Part shown: positions 10,722 to 22,200 of the stretch, in pieces
Layout of the letters: each line of letters begins with the position of its first letter
Position numbering within the stretch: the first letter of the stretch is position 1
NCBI RefSeq assembly: GCF_026151205.1
Contig: NC_087074.1
Span: 12,505,182 to 12,569,181, forward strand
Length of the DNA stretch: 64,000 bases
Direction: 5' to 3'
Source: Bolinopsis microptera
Lineage: Eukaryota; Ctenophora; Tentaculata; Lobata; Bolinopsidae
The notes under the pieces: generated by a model
Databases searched by the model: none
What the model saw: only the letters and a program-made list of their open reading frames with translations
What the model was told of the DNA's origin: nothing
Made by a program: the position numbers and the translations under genes

Positions 10722-10992
10722 AGATATTCAACAAACTGAGCAATAGGTTTATCATAAAGCAAATGCAAAGAGCGAGTGAGAAAGAAAAAGGTATAAAAGT
10801 TTGTATCTGATCTCAGACACACGCAAGCGCGCTATATGATCACGTGACTTAAACACTGCAATATCATTGGTCATCTTTATATCCAATGCGAAATACAAAA
10901 TAGCGCACTTTACCTATAATCCATGGCGAGTGAATTAGTAAAACCGGCGATTTAGTAGGAGCGTGGTAGGACATATCAGTCGAGCATGCTGA

Positions 10993-11621
10993 ATCACTCT
11001 AAGGCCAGGTAGCGCAGTTGGTTACAGCGCCAGCCTTACAATCTTAAGGTTGCGAGTTCAAATCCCACTGTCTGCCTGGTCGTGGGGTGAGCGTCGTTGA
11101 CGTTCAGCTAAGGATCATGAGTGGTCTATGCAGCCCCCCCCCCCCCGGTCTACTCAGCCAAATATTCGAGAAATCGGGTGTGAGGGTTAAATGAGGAGCT
11201 GCACATTGCAGCAAAGTCTCGGGCGAAGAAAGTATGGTACACACTACCTTAACCGTCACTGGCCAAATAATCCTTCGGCTTCCTGTAATTGGCTGGTTGC
11301 ACTTGTGTAACAATGTGGCTGTTGGAATACACTGAAGTAAAATAAGTGTCTTGATTTAAAAAAAATTCCGAATCACCCCATGACATAGGGTTAAAATGCT
11401 CCACTGACGAGATATTGGCGAAAAACTGTCTCGATCACGTGATATGACCGTATAAGGAAGTTAGTCTAATTTCTCGTTAGGGTTTCAGCATATGTCTTTG
11501 TTAAGGTTTGGGTTAGGGTTAGGGTTGGGATCAGATTAGAGGGTTACGGTTTCGAAAAGTTGTTCAGAACCAGCTAGAGAACGGGTTAAAAAAGTCACGT
11601 GACAGTCGAGTGTAGAGTGAT
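10993..11621. mobile_element. second copy of the telomere-like MITE, containing a SINE
   Basis: 11368-11621 is the reverse complement of most of the element at 5665-6015, including (TTAGGG)-type units at about 11507-11527 and the terminus TGTAGAGTGAT. The opposite terminus, ATCACTCT, appears at 10993-11000. Between the two lies a tRNA-derived SINE in place of about 75 bp of MITE sequence. The SINE therefore probably landed in this MITE with a small deletion or rearrangement. The 3-bp flanks do not match, so the target duplication is lost or mutated. Confidence 0.6.
11004..11366 (+). mobile_element. tRNA-derived SINE
   Basis: The first ~80 bp resemble a tRNA: the ends GGCCAGG and CCTGGTC can pair, a perfect GCGC...GCGC D-arm follows, an A-box-like TAGCGCAGTTGG is present, and a B-box-like GGTTGCGAGTTCAAATCC lies at about 11047-11064. 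T-stem pairing is broken, so it is not a working tRNA. A ~280-bp unrelated tail follows, with a C-run at about 11134-11146, ending AAGTGTCTTGATTTAAAAAA. The last ~130 bp recur at 22369-22500, which shows a dispersed family. Pol III transcription is inferred from the boxes. Confidence 0.75.
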
Positions 11622-11697
11622 TAATCATCATCCCATATCAGTCAAAAATGAAAAATGGTCATTCAAACAATATATAAATACAATTAAATCAAGTGAT

Positions 11698-12641
11698 GGG
11701 GGGGGGGGGGGGTACCACTGTCCATTTTATCCCTGCACAAAAAAAAACTGAAAAAAGACAAAGACAAAAGGGACAAGAGGGACAAAAGGGACAAAAAAAG
11801 ATAATAGGGACAAAAAAGACAAAAAAGACGGGGACAAAATGGACAAAAAGACAGGGACAAAATGGACAAAAAGGACAAAAAGGACAGGGACAAACGAGAC
11901 AAATAGACAGGGACAAAATGGACAGTAAAGAAAATAAGGTCAATTATCCGTTGAAATGCAAAAAATAAGTTCAGGCACAGTTCCAACAAGCTAATAAGTT
12001 GGGTAAATTCAGACAGAACAGTAAAGTCAATCTTGGTTTTATATCAGCCTTAGTGTACTCACTGTTCAAGACAACTTGGTCTAGTCCGATATGCCTGCTC
12101 ACTGATTCACATTTGACGTTTGAGCTGAACTTGCTTTGCAAACAACACTCAAAAAGCAAGACAACTAATATTGCACTGAGGGGATACAGAGGAAGAGATA
12201 TAACTACTCTGTTTAGTTCTAGAGCTAGTTATTAGATTGAATATGGATTAAGGTATATAAGATATTAAAAGATGATGACTTTTTTGATATCACCACTTGA
12301 TTAATGGGATTAATGAAATATTGACTGAACCGTGTACACATTTATTTATGTGATGCCGTTGATGAATTCTGCTTATTTCAGTCCCTTCAGTGGTTTCATT
12401 TGATTCTAAGTACAGCAAAACACTGACATGAAAATATAAATTGTTGATGTCGAGTAGAATATATACATTCTCTACATTTGAGCTTGTCTAATTTTTTGTC
12501 TCATTTGTCCAAAATATTTGTCCCTTTTGTCCCTAGTATTGTCCATTTTGTCCCCAAAACACTGTCCTTCACAAAAAAAATGTAAAAAAAGAGAAAGACA
12601 AAATGGACAAAATGGACAGTGGTACCCCCCCCCCCCCCCCC
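11698..12641. mobile_element. non-autonomous element with poly-G termini and GGACAAA arrays
   Basis: The unit begins with 15 G then TACCACTGTCCATTTT and ends with the complement (AAAATGGACAGTGGTA then 17 C). The identical 6-bp AGTGAT sits immediately outside both ends (11692-11697 and 12642-12647). Just inside the left end about ten GGACAAA words run in tandem (about 11760-11930). Inside the right end at least four TTTGTCC words (about 12505-12557) face the opposite way. The middle has no recognisable transposase. TIRs, facing subterminal arrays and a target duplication mark a DNA transposon, superfamily unresolved. Confidence 0.7.
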
Positions 12642-12647
12642 AGTGAT

Positions 12648-13228
12648 ACAATTGGGAGAGTATAATCAATTCAAGTGTTCCAATTATCAGAGCACAATAC
12701 ATATAATACGGGTAGGACATATTCGAAATTTTCATTTCATCAAAGTTTTCTCCAGATATACTGCTTCCAGTACTTTGATGGCGACTTGTGTCACTCTCGC
12801 CGACCTCACTGATTGGTCACTGGTCAAAATTTCAGTCAAAACCGTGAAATTTCGGTCAAGGGGACAACAGAAAAGCTCCTCTTCAACAATCTTCTAAAAT
12901 CTCTTTTATATTCTGATGATTTTCCGTTTATCAAAGCTTTCTTTGGGAATAGAACTTTGAGTAACTCAGTCGTGTCTTGTGCCATCCTCAGTGACCTTGT
13001 AAGATGGTAATTCAAGGAAAATTCGGTCAAAACAGTAAAATTTGGGTCATGGAAAGCTGAAATTCGAATATAAGCTTGCTATTTCTTTATTAAATAATTG
13101 AAATTAATCGAATTAAATGCATTAAACATTAATTAAATATCCTATAATCAGATTGTATGTTTATATGGTCAACTGCAAGTAAAAACATCTACTAAAGGCA
13201 GCAGTCAGAGGAATCATATTATATCAAA
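12648..13228. other. upstream region of the TRAFD1-like gene
   Basis: No gene seen. Short similar phrases recur around 12800-12860 and 12960-13055 (CTCACTGA or CTCAGTGACC followed by TTCAGTCAAAACCGTGAAAT or TTCGGTCAAAACAGTAAAAT), suggesting an old ~180-bp local duplication. The promoter and 5' UTR of the TRAFD1-like gene presumably lie here or further left, but no core element was convincing. Confidence 0.35.
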
Positions 13229-16200
13229 ATGAGTGACTGTGACACGGACAAAGTCTGTAATAACTGGTTAGATTATTTATCTTACTGTTTTGTTGAAAAT
13301 TTCTATTGATTGAATTATAATTAGTTCTTTAGGAAGAGTTTGGTCAACTCTAGTCATCCAACCCGAACATACGAACTGAGAACTGTGAATGACTTTTTGG
13401 TATTGAAAACAGAGACAGCTCGTCTCGTGACATGTTTTCATTGATTTATTTAAGGCTTTTATACGTTTCTACACTGTATATTCAATGATTTATCAAAACG
13501 TTTATTACAGTAAGAGAGACATTCCGGCAGCTAATTTGGACCTGCACTTGTCACATTGTATTAAGAACCTGCGACTCTGCACACTGTGTGATGATCCTAT
13601 TCCGATCAGAGAGTTTGAGGATCACATTAAGGAGGAACATGCTGAGGTGTGTACAGATTCTGTATATAATTTATGTGATAATTCAGCCACCCTGAGCTGC
13701 AAAATATTGAACAGTTTGTAACTTTGCATAGTTTGCAAGTTTTGAGTACTTGTCGAAGCTGAACAATGTTTAAATAACGTCTTATAGAAGCATGCATTAC
13801 TTACTACTTTTAAAATAGCATAACCTTTGTAAAAAACGAGATATAATTCCAAACGTTCTACAGGCATTTCAAAACTTACCAAAATAATATCTAAAATAAC
13901 AAGATTTATAGAAAGATAAACTTCCTGTTTATATTATCTTAACACATCCAGGTTGAGTGTAGTAAATGTAAGACGAAGTTCCAACAAGGAAACGAGGAAC
14001 TCCATCTAGTGAGTGATGCCATTTAATTTTAGTTTTAAATGTGATTTACTGAACAGACGCACATGTACATCGCAGTTCAAGTTTCCTTACAACTTATTTT
14101 ATTATTATACCACATAAAGTTCAGTTATAAACCACTCCTCTTCAGAGCGTGTGTTCAGAAGCTCCTCTTCTGTGCGAGTTCTGCTCAGTGGACTTCCCGC
14201 GGAGACTGTTACCTGCGCACGTCAACGCGTGCGGGTGCAGGACAGAGGAATGCGAGGAATGCAGTGAGCGGGTCATGTTGAGGGAGATGACCGGTCACGT
14301 GTGTAGATCCAGGTGAGAACGAGGATTTTTTAATGTTTTAAATCAAGTTGATACATCTCATTTTATATGATTCAATGTACTAGCTGTTTAAAATGTTTGT
14401 TTTCAGTTTTTGTGATCATAGAAATAATCGGCTGATTGACAATGTATAAAATAACACGAACATTCCTTACTGCACTGTTATCTTAATGATAACATTATCA
14501 GGAGAGAAGCAAGGAGAACTAGACTTGCACCAACAGACTTAACGAGAACATCTACATCCCCTTACGCATTACAACCTGTAAACAATAACTCAATGAATCA
14601 TCATGAACTTATGGAGGACTTGCAAAGAAACGACATAGGTCAGTTGTAAAGTTAAGGTTTAGCATGTGTAATGTGTGTGTGTGTGTGTGAGATCTGATAC
14701 AAGGATTGAGTGTCCCAGTTGGGCTGCCAGCATTCTTAGGTTGAATTCCACGAATGGTTATTACAAATGCTGTGTAAGGTATGCCTAGTAAGTAGTCCTG
14801 TAAAGTGCATGTACAATAATTAGTATGTTAAGTGTTGTAGTTCCTTACTTGTCCAACATTTGATAAACTATGTACATTGTACATTGTACATAGGCTATGG
14901 ACAAAATGTCCCGGTCGAGCCTTGTTTGTGCTATGTAACATAGCACAGATTCTTGTCATGTTTCGCGATGTAACCAAGACGACTGCCACAAAAAGTAGAG
15001 TTTAGCATGGTTGACGGACATACTCCGAGCTTTGTAGTTTGATGTACACTGTATTATCAAACCAAACAAAACCCCTTCCTCTTGGGAGGTATAAAATATA
15101 ATATATTCCTGGTAATTACACTTGATCGGTAATCTTTCTTCGCTCTTATGAGTGGGTCGATCATATATTTTGATGTTGTAATTAATTTAAAACACTACAA
15201 ATCTATTACATTTATTGAGCTATGTAAGTTATTATAACGTCCTGTCCATGACAAAGGCATTTTGCCGAAAATTCGACAACTAATTTGTTTTGAAACACTA
15301 ATGGAGACTCTCACTTCGTCACCAACTATCATCAACAAATTATACTTGATGTTGAACGTGTTGCTCTAGAGTCTAGAACATTCTTTGCAAATGGGTTTGG
15401 TAGAATGGTTAACTGTTTTACCGCTTATAATAGTAATGTTTATAGTCACTATTATGCTATAGTCTATCTACAGATAGTAACTTATTAATTAATGATAAAT
15501 TATTCAGGTACAGATTACTTGGATGAGCTGATAGCTACAGAACACTTTAACCCTCTCAATGGTAATACTTTGTTTTCGTGCATGTAAATATTTGTCAGTG
15601 TGTATGTGCATTGATCTGGCAAATTTTGCCTCTTAAGAGACGAAGAAACGTATAACATGTTTTGAAATTTAGTAATTGTTATTGATGTCGTAATAGAGCT
15701 TTGTCAGATCATGGCAAAATTACGTTATTAAATTCTGAAAAAGATTTAGGCATAATCATGACGTCTAATCTAAATTTTAATAGCCAGGCCGATGCTCTAT
15801 ATGGTAAAGCTAACCAAAAATTTGGCATGCTTAAGAGAAATTGTCATTTTATTAATGATCTGAACAAGAGAAGAGTCTTGTATCTTACTCTTGTACGCTC
15901 AATATTCGAACACTGTCCCATCATTTGGCGACCAGCGTCCAGTAGCACTATCAATAGGCTTGAAGGATTGCAGAAAAGGGCCCTCAAATGGATTCGTAAT
16001 GATTACGGTGTAAGCTATAGTGTAGAGGAAATCTATAATGCCCATTGTAAACAGTTAAATATTCTGCCCCTAAAGTACAGGTTTGATTACCATGATCTCA
16101 AGTTCTTTCATTCCCTAGTGCATCAATACCACCCATGCACCACTCTGCCTCAGTACCTTACTTTCTTCTCCGGGTCAAGCCGACTGAGAAGCTCACATCT

Positions 16201-19200
16201 TGATCACTTATCAGTAATATCTTCAATTCCACCTGGCTCAGCTATATCTAAATCTTACTTTTATCGAGCTCATCTCACTTGGAACCGACTTCCTCTTTCC
16301 CTTCGAGAGATTATCAGACCAGGTGTGTTTAAAACAGAACTTATTAAACACATCTGGAAGGAACATGTTTGTACTGCATCTGTAGATATTGACCCTAGTT
16401 CAGATCCTGACAATTCTTTTTCTCCTGACTACGGGTAGTGTATTTCTCTATTATTTTTGTTTTTATTTTTTTTGAGGTACTCATCACGCATTTTTGCTTT
16501 ATTCGGATACAATTTTGATTTAGTCTTTTATATTCAATTATTTAAATTTTATCGTTAAAACTTCATTCCATTGGAAATATTACAAATCAGCCAATTGTAA
16601 TTGAGAATTTTTGGGTTGTGGCAATTATTCTTAAAAACCTAGAAATGCCTCCTAAGTTCACAGCTCATATTATTTGCCCATTTTTCTCCTTCTGCACTTG
16701 GGGCCCAATGTAATTGCTCGACTTTTCATCAGGTCTCTCGAGGCCTTTTGTTTGGTTATTTGGGTGTATTGGTGTCCCCTGATTGTTATCATCGCTGTAC
16801 ACTTGTCAAGGCATTTTTTGGTTTCTCTAGTCCATTTTTAGAAATTCTATACAACATTGATATTGTAATAAATTCTGATGATAATAATTGAAAGATTTCA
16901 ATTAAAAAAATTGAGTTGTGAGTCATAACACGGCATAATATGACCACATGACCACGTTTTCATAAGCAGACGTCATCTCTCTGCTTCCCAGCGTATGCTT
17001 CTTTTAGGATGCACATTTGTATGTGTCTCTGAACATTAATTAACTTGTCTACATGCGATAAAATCAAGAAGAAAGGAAGACACCTTGCAGTAACTGAGAC
17101 GGAAGTTTTTTATCTCAATGTTAGCTGTCTCATGAATTACCCGAACCAACAGAATCCTTAAACCATTACGACATCATGATAATCAGGCAATCTAACAGAT
17201 TTACATTATGAAAAAGGTTTAGATTTTTAAAACTTATTGTTAACAAATAATTTCAATCAGGATCCACAGTTGATCTGGACGCAGCACTAGCAGCTCAGAT
17301 GGCACACGATGAGCAACGCCAGGCAACCAGCCTCAATAACAACCCCATTCACACCGCTGTCGGTTAGTTGTTACTACTCCTCTGCATGAGTTAATATTTT
17401 CATGCATGTATATTGTATGATGTATAGTTGTTACCATGTGTTTCTATCGTTGTTCATTAAGTTTATGTTCGTGATATTATATTTTAGCCCAGTGAATTTA
17501 TGTTGTATTAATTTCGCAGGTACTGCTGCAACTCCGAGACCTCGCTCTATTGGTGGGTTGAGATAGATAGTTTAGTTTTAAAAGTTTGTTTCTGTCGATT
17601 ATGTAATGAAACCACCAGCAGTGGGCACTCGGCATATGTTATTGAGGCGCTTCTTTAAAACGGTCTTCGGCATTCCGGAACGCGCGGTGTCTAAGTTATG
17701 GGGTACATCGCGCGCGGTGTCTAAGTTATGGGGTACATCGCGCAACGCGCAAGCTCGAATATTGAGCCGCGCGGGCCGGCCGGCCGCGCGTGGTCGCATG
17801 TTCGTTTACGTATCTAGGGGGCCGTCGGCTCAGTACAGCATCTTACCTTACCAACTTAAAAGTTTGCGTATCTACTGATAGCATTAGTCATTACTTATAC
17901 TCACTTATAACTTAAATAAATTATAAGTACTACTGTACCTTTTTATTAATGCTTTCAAACTGAAATATGGATAGAATAAAGCCTCAATTAAGTGGACGAA
18001 TGAAACAATATTTGAAGATAAACTGTAATCAAAATTGTTGAAACCACTAACGAGGGAAGTCCAATACCCCGGAAGAGATTGGAATATCCTAAAAACAGTT
18101 ATACATATTCCCTCAAAGCATACATTCTCCAAAAGTAGAGGTTCCTGTTAGGTGATATGAGTAAAGTGTTGAAGGAGTTGCTCAACTAAGTAACCGGTAT
18201 CTTGATTTAACAATGTTTGGTTGCATCCTAAATTGAGTCGTAATAATGACTACAAATTATAATACGCTGTGAATTTGCTTCCTATAAAAAGTTAAAACTT
18301 GGTTTTGGTAGAAAGTAGATGTAATTTATTAGTTAAAATGTCAAGCGTCAAACCTTTCAAAATATTAAATTAGATATTTAACTTCTATAAAGTCACGAAT
18401 AAATTCACAAAGTATTTAATTTAATTTGCTGCAAGAAGTCTCTGGTTAGCATCGTTGTGCATTTGTACGAGGCATCGGTTGTCACGTCTTCCTTTCAATG
18501 ACTTCCAAAACACACATATTCCTATTAGAATCAATGGAAATAGGATTGCCATAAAAATGATGGCAGGGATTGAATGATTGGGTTTGATATTTTCCCCGGG
18601 TTTGATATTTTCTTCGGGTTTGCCTTTTTCTTCGGGTTTGTCTGTTTCTTCGGGTTTAACACTTTCAATAAATCCTATCTCTAAATCCCCTTGGTTACGT
18701 GCTGCTTTCTTCAAAACGTTCGATGTCATCTTGTGTCCCTCGTCCAATGTAATTTCTTGACCACTGAGAAGGGGCAAAACCTGTTCAGCCTCCTGACCTA
18801 ACACATTTCCTGCTGGGAAATACTGGCAGACTACCATCGTCCCCGTTCCTTCTACAGCTGACGACCCGCAGTTTACTTCTTTTGTGTTCTTCCAGACGAT
18901 CTAAAATCACGAATTGTCACGACAGAACTAATGCTATTAAGTATATTCTATGAAGGATTATAAACTTTCCCACTTTTATATAACTAATACATATGCAATT
19001 AAGTGTTCATACAGGAACTTTACCTGGGTAAAATGTCCAGTTTGAATCGTATCAGACAGTTTAAGTCCGCGCTTTAAGGCAGATAAGTGGAAATCCCAAT
19101 ATTTGATCTCTCCAACGTACCTAAATGAATATTATCGAATGACTGTAATGTATTCATTTTGAATGCGTTATTTCGCGTACTTAAATGATCACCTCTTAAC

Positions 19201-22200
19201 AAATTGTTGGCGTCCATAATCAATTTCATACAGCATTGCTTCGTAACAGTATTATAAGACAGGTGAGCCCTAAACTGAATGCTATCTAATATTGCCACTA
19301 CACGTTTTGCTTCAGTGGCAAATCAGTGAAAAGTCGCAAGAAAAAGCAAAAGTGCTTCGGTAAAATGATTATAATTGATTCTTCAATTCTTGTCAAAGGT
19401 GGTATATAATCCACCTTGAAGGAGTAACTTGAGTACGATATATGATTAGTAAAGGTCCCGACTCACCATCGTAAAACTGCAGCAAGGTCAGCGTTTATTG
19501 GCGTGGTGAGATTCACAGTGCTTTGATAATAGATATTTTCTCCGGTAAATTCATTTCCAGAATGGTTTATGTTGAAATGTTCGGTTGCTGCAACCACCGA
19601 AAGGATCAGATCATTGGCCCATTCCAATGAATTGAATCTGTGAGTATGATCTGATTCACCGAAACATAGATCTGGGATACCCTGTCATAAAAACATTCAA
19701 TTAGCATATTTACAATAATATCTTATCGGAACTCTTCCACGATGTATTTTAAAGTGTAGTTAACAATTATTGCATTGGAAATAGATATCTGATCGAATGG
19801 TTTCCACATTTTTCACGTTTGGTTACGATAGACGCCGTATTACCTTATCGGCTCTTAATTTTCAGGCCCTATTTCATATCGTGCCCAAAAAGGGGCATCT
19901 ATATATATTCTCGTTCCGCAATAATTACGGCCAGAGATATTTCACACCAGCAAACTGAATGAACAAAAACATCTGATGTTGACAAAACTTTGTTCGATAT
20001 TAGTGTCAATGTTTGCGTAAAATTTTAGTAGTAGGGCCAGATTGTTGAGATACTGACATTTCAAGACTGTATCTTCGCACAGTGACATTGCACAAAGGTT
20101 GCTAGAAGGATGAATATTCATTTATTTTGGCACCAATTGTTGGCATTAGATTAATAAACACTAGCAGGAACCCGTATAATATAACCCTAAACGGTGTCAA
20201 GACTCAAGATACTAAAATAATTATTACCTATTTAATTGGCGTTTTTGACACCACTTGGGGGTCCAAATTTTCAGCTCTAAAATCATTATTCCTTGGCCAA
20301 TTTTTTATTTTTTCATGCTGATTTGGAGGCCATTAAAGCATTTGACTCAGCCAAAAAAGTTTCAGTCGTATTTCTTTTACGGTTTTTGCGGAAAGTCGCG
20401 TTAAAGTTGATGCCGTGGTGTCAGTAAAATGGCACAGATATATATCGTATCGCTTTATATATAGTAAGATGCTGGACTATTTTGTTAGTACTGTCGCCTT
20501 TCCTTACCTCGTGGAGACGTCTTAATTCGTTATGCATATCAACGAATGCCTGTTCGGCAGCAGTGAGATCGGTCTTGCATATTCCTCTAACCCGAACGAA
20601 AAACATCACAGCAAGACAGATGAAGTTCATTTTTAAAGACATATTGACAGCAAACTAAAACATAAAATCGACACAACCATGCTTTCAGCTTTTGCTTAAA
20701 TTGTAAGTCGGCTCCTTCATAAATGTTCTTACACATAACAGTTCAGTTTTTAAATTATACGTAATCTTCAGATTGATTCGGAATTAAAGCGTATATATTC
20801 CTGATTTTCCAAAGCGTAGATTCCCTGAAATGGGATTTCTTTAAACATCACTTCTATCAAATAAAATACAAAATTTAGAATATCTAAAAAAATCTTAAGA
20901 CAGCTGTACTTCAAATCCTAAAACTCTTGTCCGTGTCCAGAATAATTGGATTCCTCCTCAATCTTAACCTCTTGTTCCAGCTTGTAACCAGGACCGGGAA
21001 AAGATGCAGCGTTCTCAGAAACATAGATACCATAGTTGCCATAAACAGGTCCGCTCCCAAATCTCCAGCCCTTCCCGTGATCTGTTCCCTGAAGTCGTAT
21101 CGGATTAGCACGAAAATCACATGATGGGTCAGTGATCGAACAGTTTTGTATATTGGATATCTCATGACCCCACAGAGGGTTGAGTGCCTTGCCGGTGAGA
21201 GGGTTGCATCCGAAATGGTTTCCCAGTCCGTGGGTGTTGTCGTCATTTACTCCTATTGGGGACAAGTTCCCTCCCGTGAGAACTATTCTGTGTCCATTGT
21301 CAGCGTGCACCCAGTTAAAAGCAAGATCTCCCCCAACAGAAAATACTGGATCATCTCCCATATTCTGCGCATTCGCACTGACGTTCTCTTGAAGCGGACC
21401 TCCTTCAGTGACCACCTCTCTCCCTGGGTTCATTGCTTGGAATCTAGAGAGAAGTGATCTACCCCCCTCCTTGAACCTGAATACTTTGACTGCATCTACT
21501 TCGCCTTTCTGATGTCTAACCAGAGCTATGTAGTTGACTGCGTGTTTCCAGACTACACGGTTCAGGAAATCTTTTGTCAGGGCCTGGCTGTAAGTCCCAA
21601 TAAAAACATCGTCAATCCAGCCAGTGGTGTAGTCCATCACGTGACCGTCGGCGGGGTTTAGGTTCATGGCAAGTTGCCAGATCTTCGTGTCAATTCTTTC
21701 AATCCTTTCTATTGATCCTGCACGAACCAAACTCGCTACGAAAGCGAATACGATCGAAGATATAAAAATCATGTCGCAAACAATATGTTGGAAAAAAATT
21801 AAATGATGCGAAATACAACAAGTGTGTCAAAAATTTATGTTTTTTTACATTTAAATTAGTATAGATAAGATGAAAGTTGACAGCATAATTATCAGCGTAA
21901 CCAGTATACTAACAAAAACGGTCCACTCTAATTTTCAAATTTCTGTAAAATATGTTTTAAAACTATGTCTTAATTGATGTAATTTCAGATTCAGATAACA
22001 TGATGCTACCATGTGAATTCTGCGAGGCAATGTACCCGATTGAAGAGCTCATTCTCCACCAGGTATGTGCATTGATGTCTGGAATTCTCTGATCTTATGG
22101 TCGAAACCCAATTTCATGTATTAGGGGTAGTTCACATATTACGTAATCACTTTTTCTCCCCCCCCCTCCGGAATCAGTTGTACACATAGCTATTGTGTTA

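Noticed and set aside
11004..11085. Functional tRNA gene
   Set aside because: The T-stem is mispaired, the anticodon stem-loop is irregular, and the unit continues into a repeated SINE tail found elsewhere.
11684..11989. Cys/Phe/Pro-repeat protein on the minus strand and Lys/Gly/Gln-repeat protein on the plus strand
   Set aside because: Both come from the GGACAAA array of the transposon at 11698-12641.
20911..21457. Other frames across the secreted-protein gene
   Set aside because: They are shadows; only the 284-codon minus-strand frame has a signal peptide and coherent composition.
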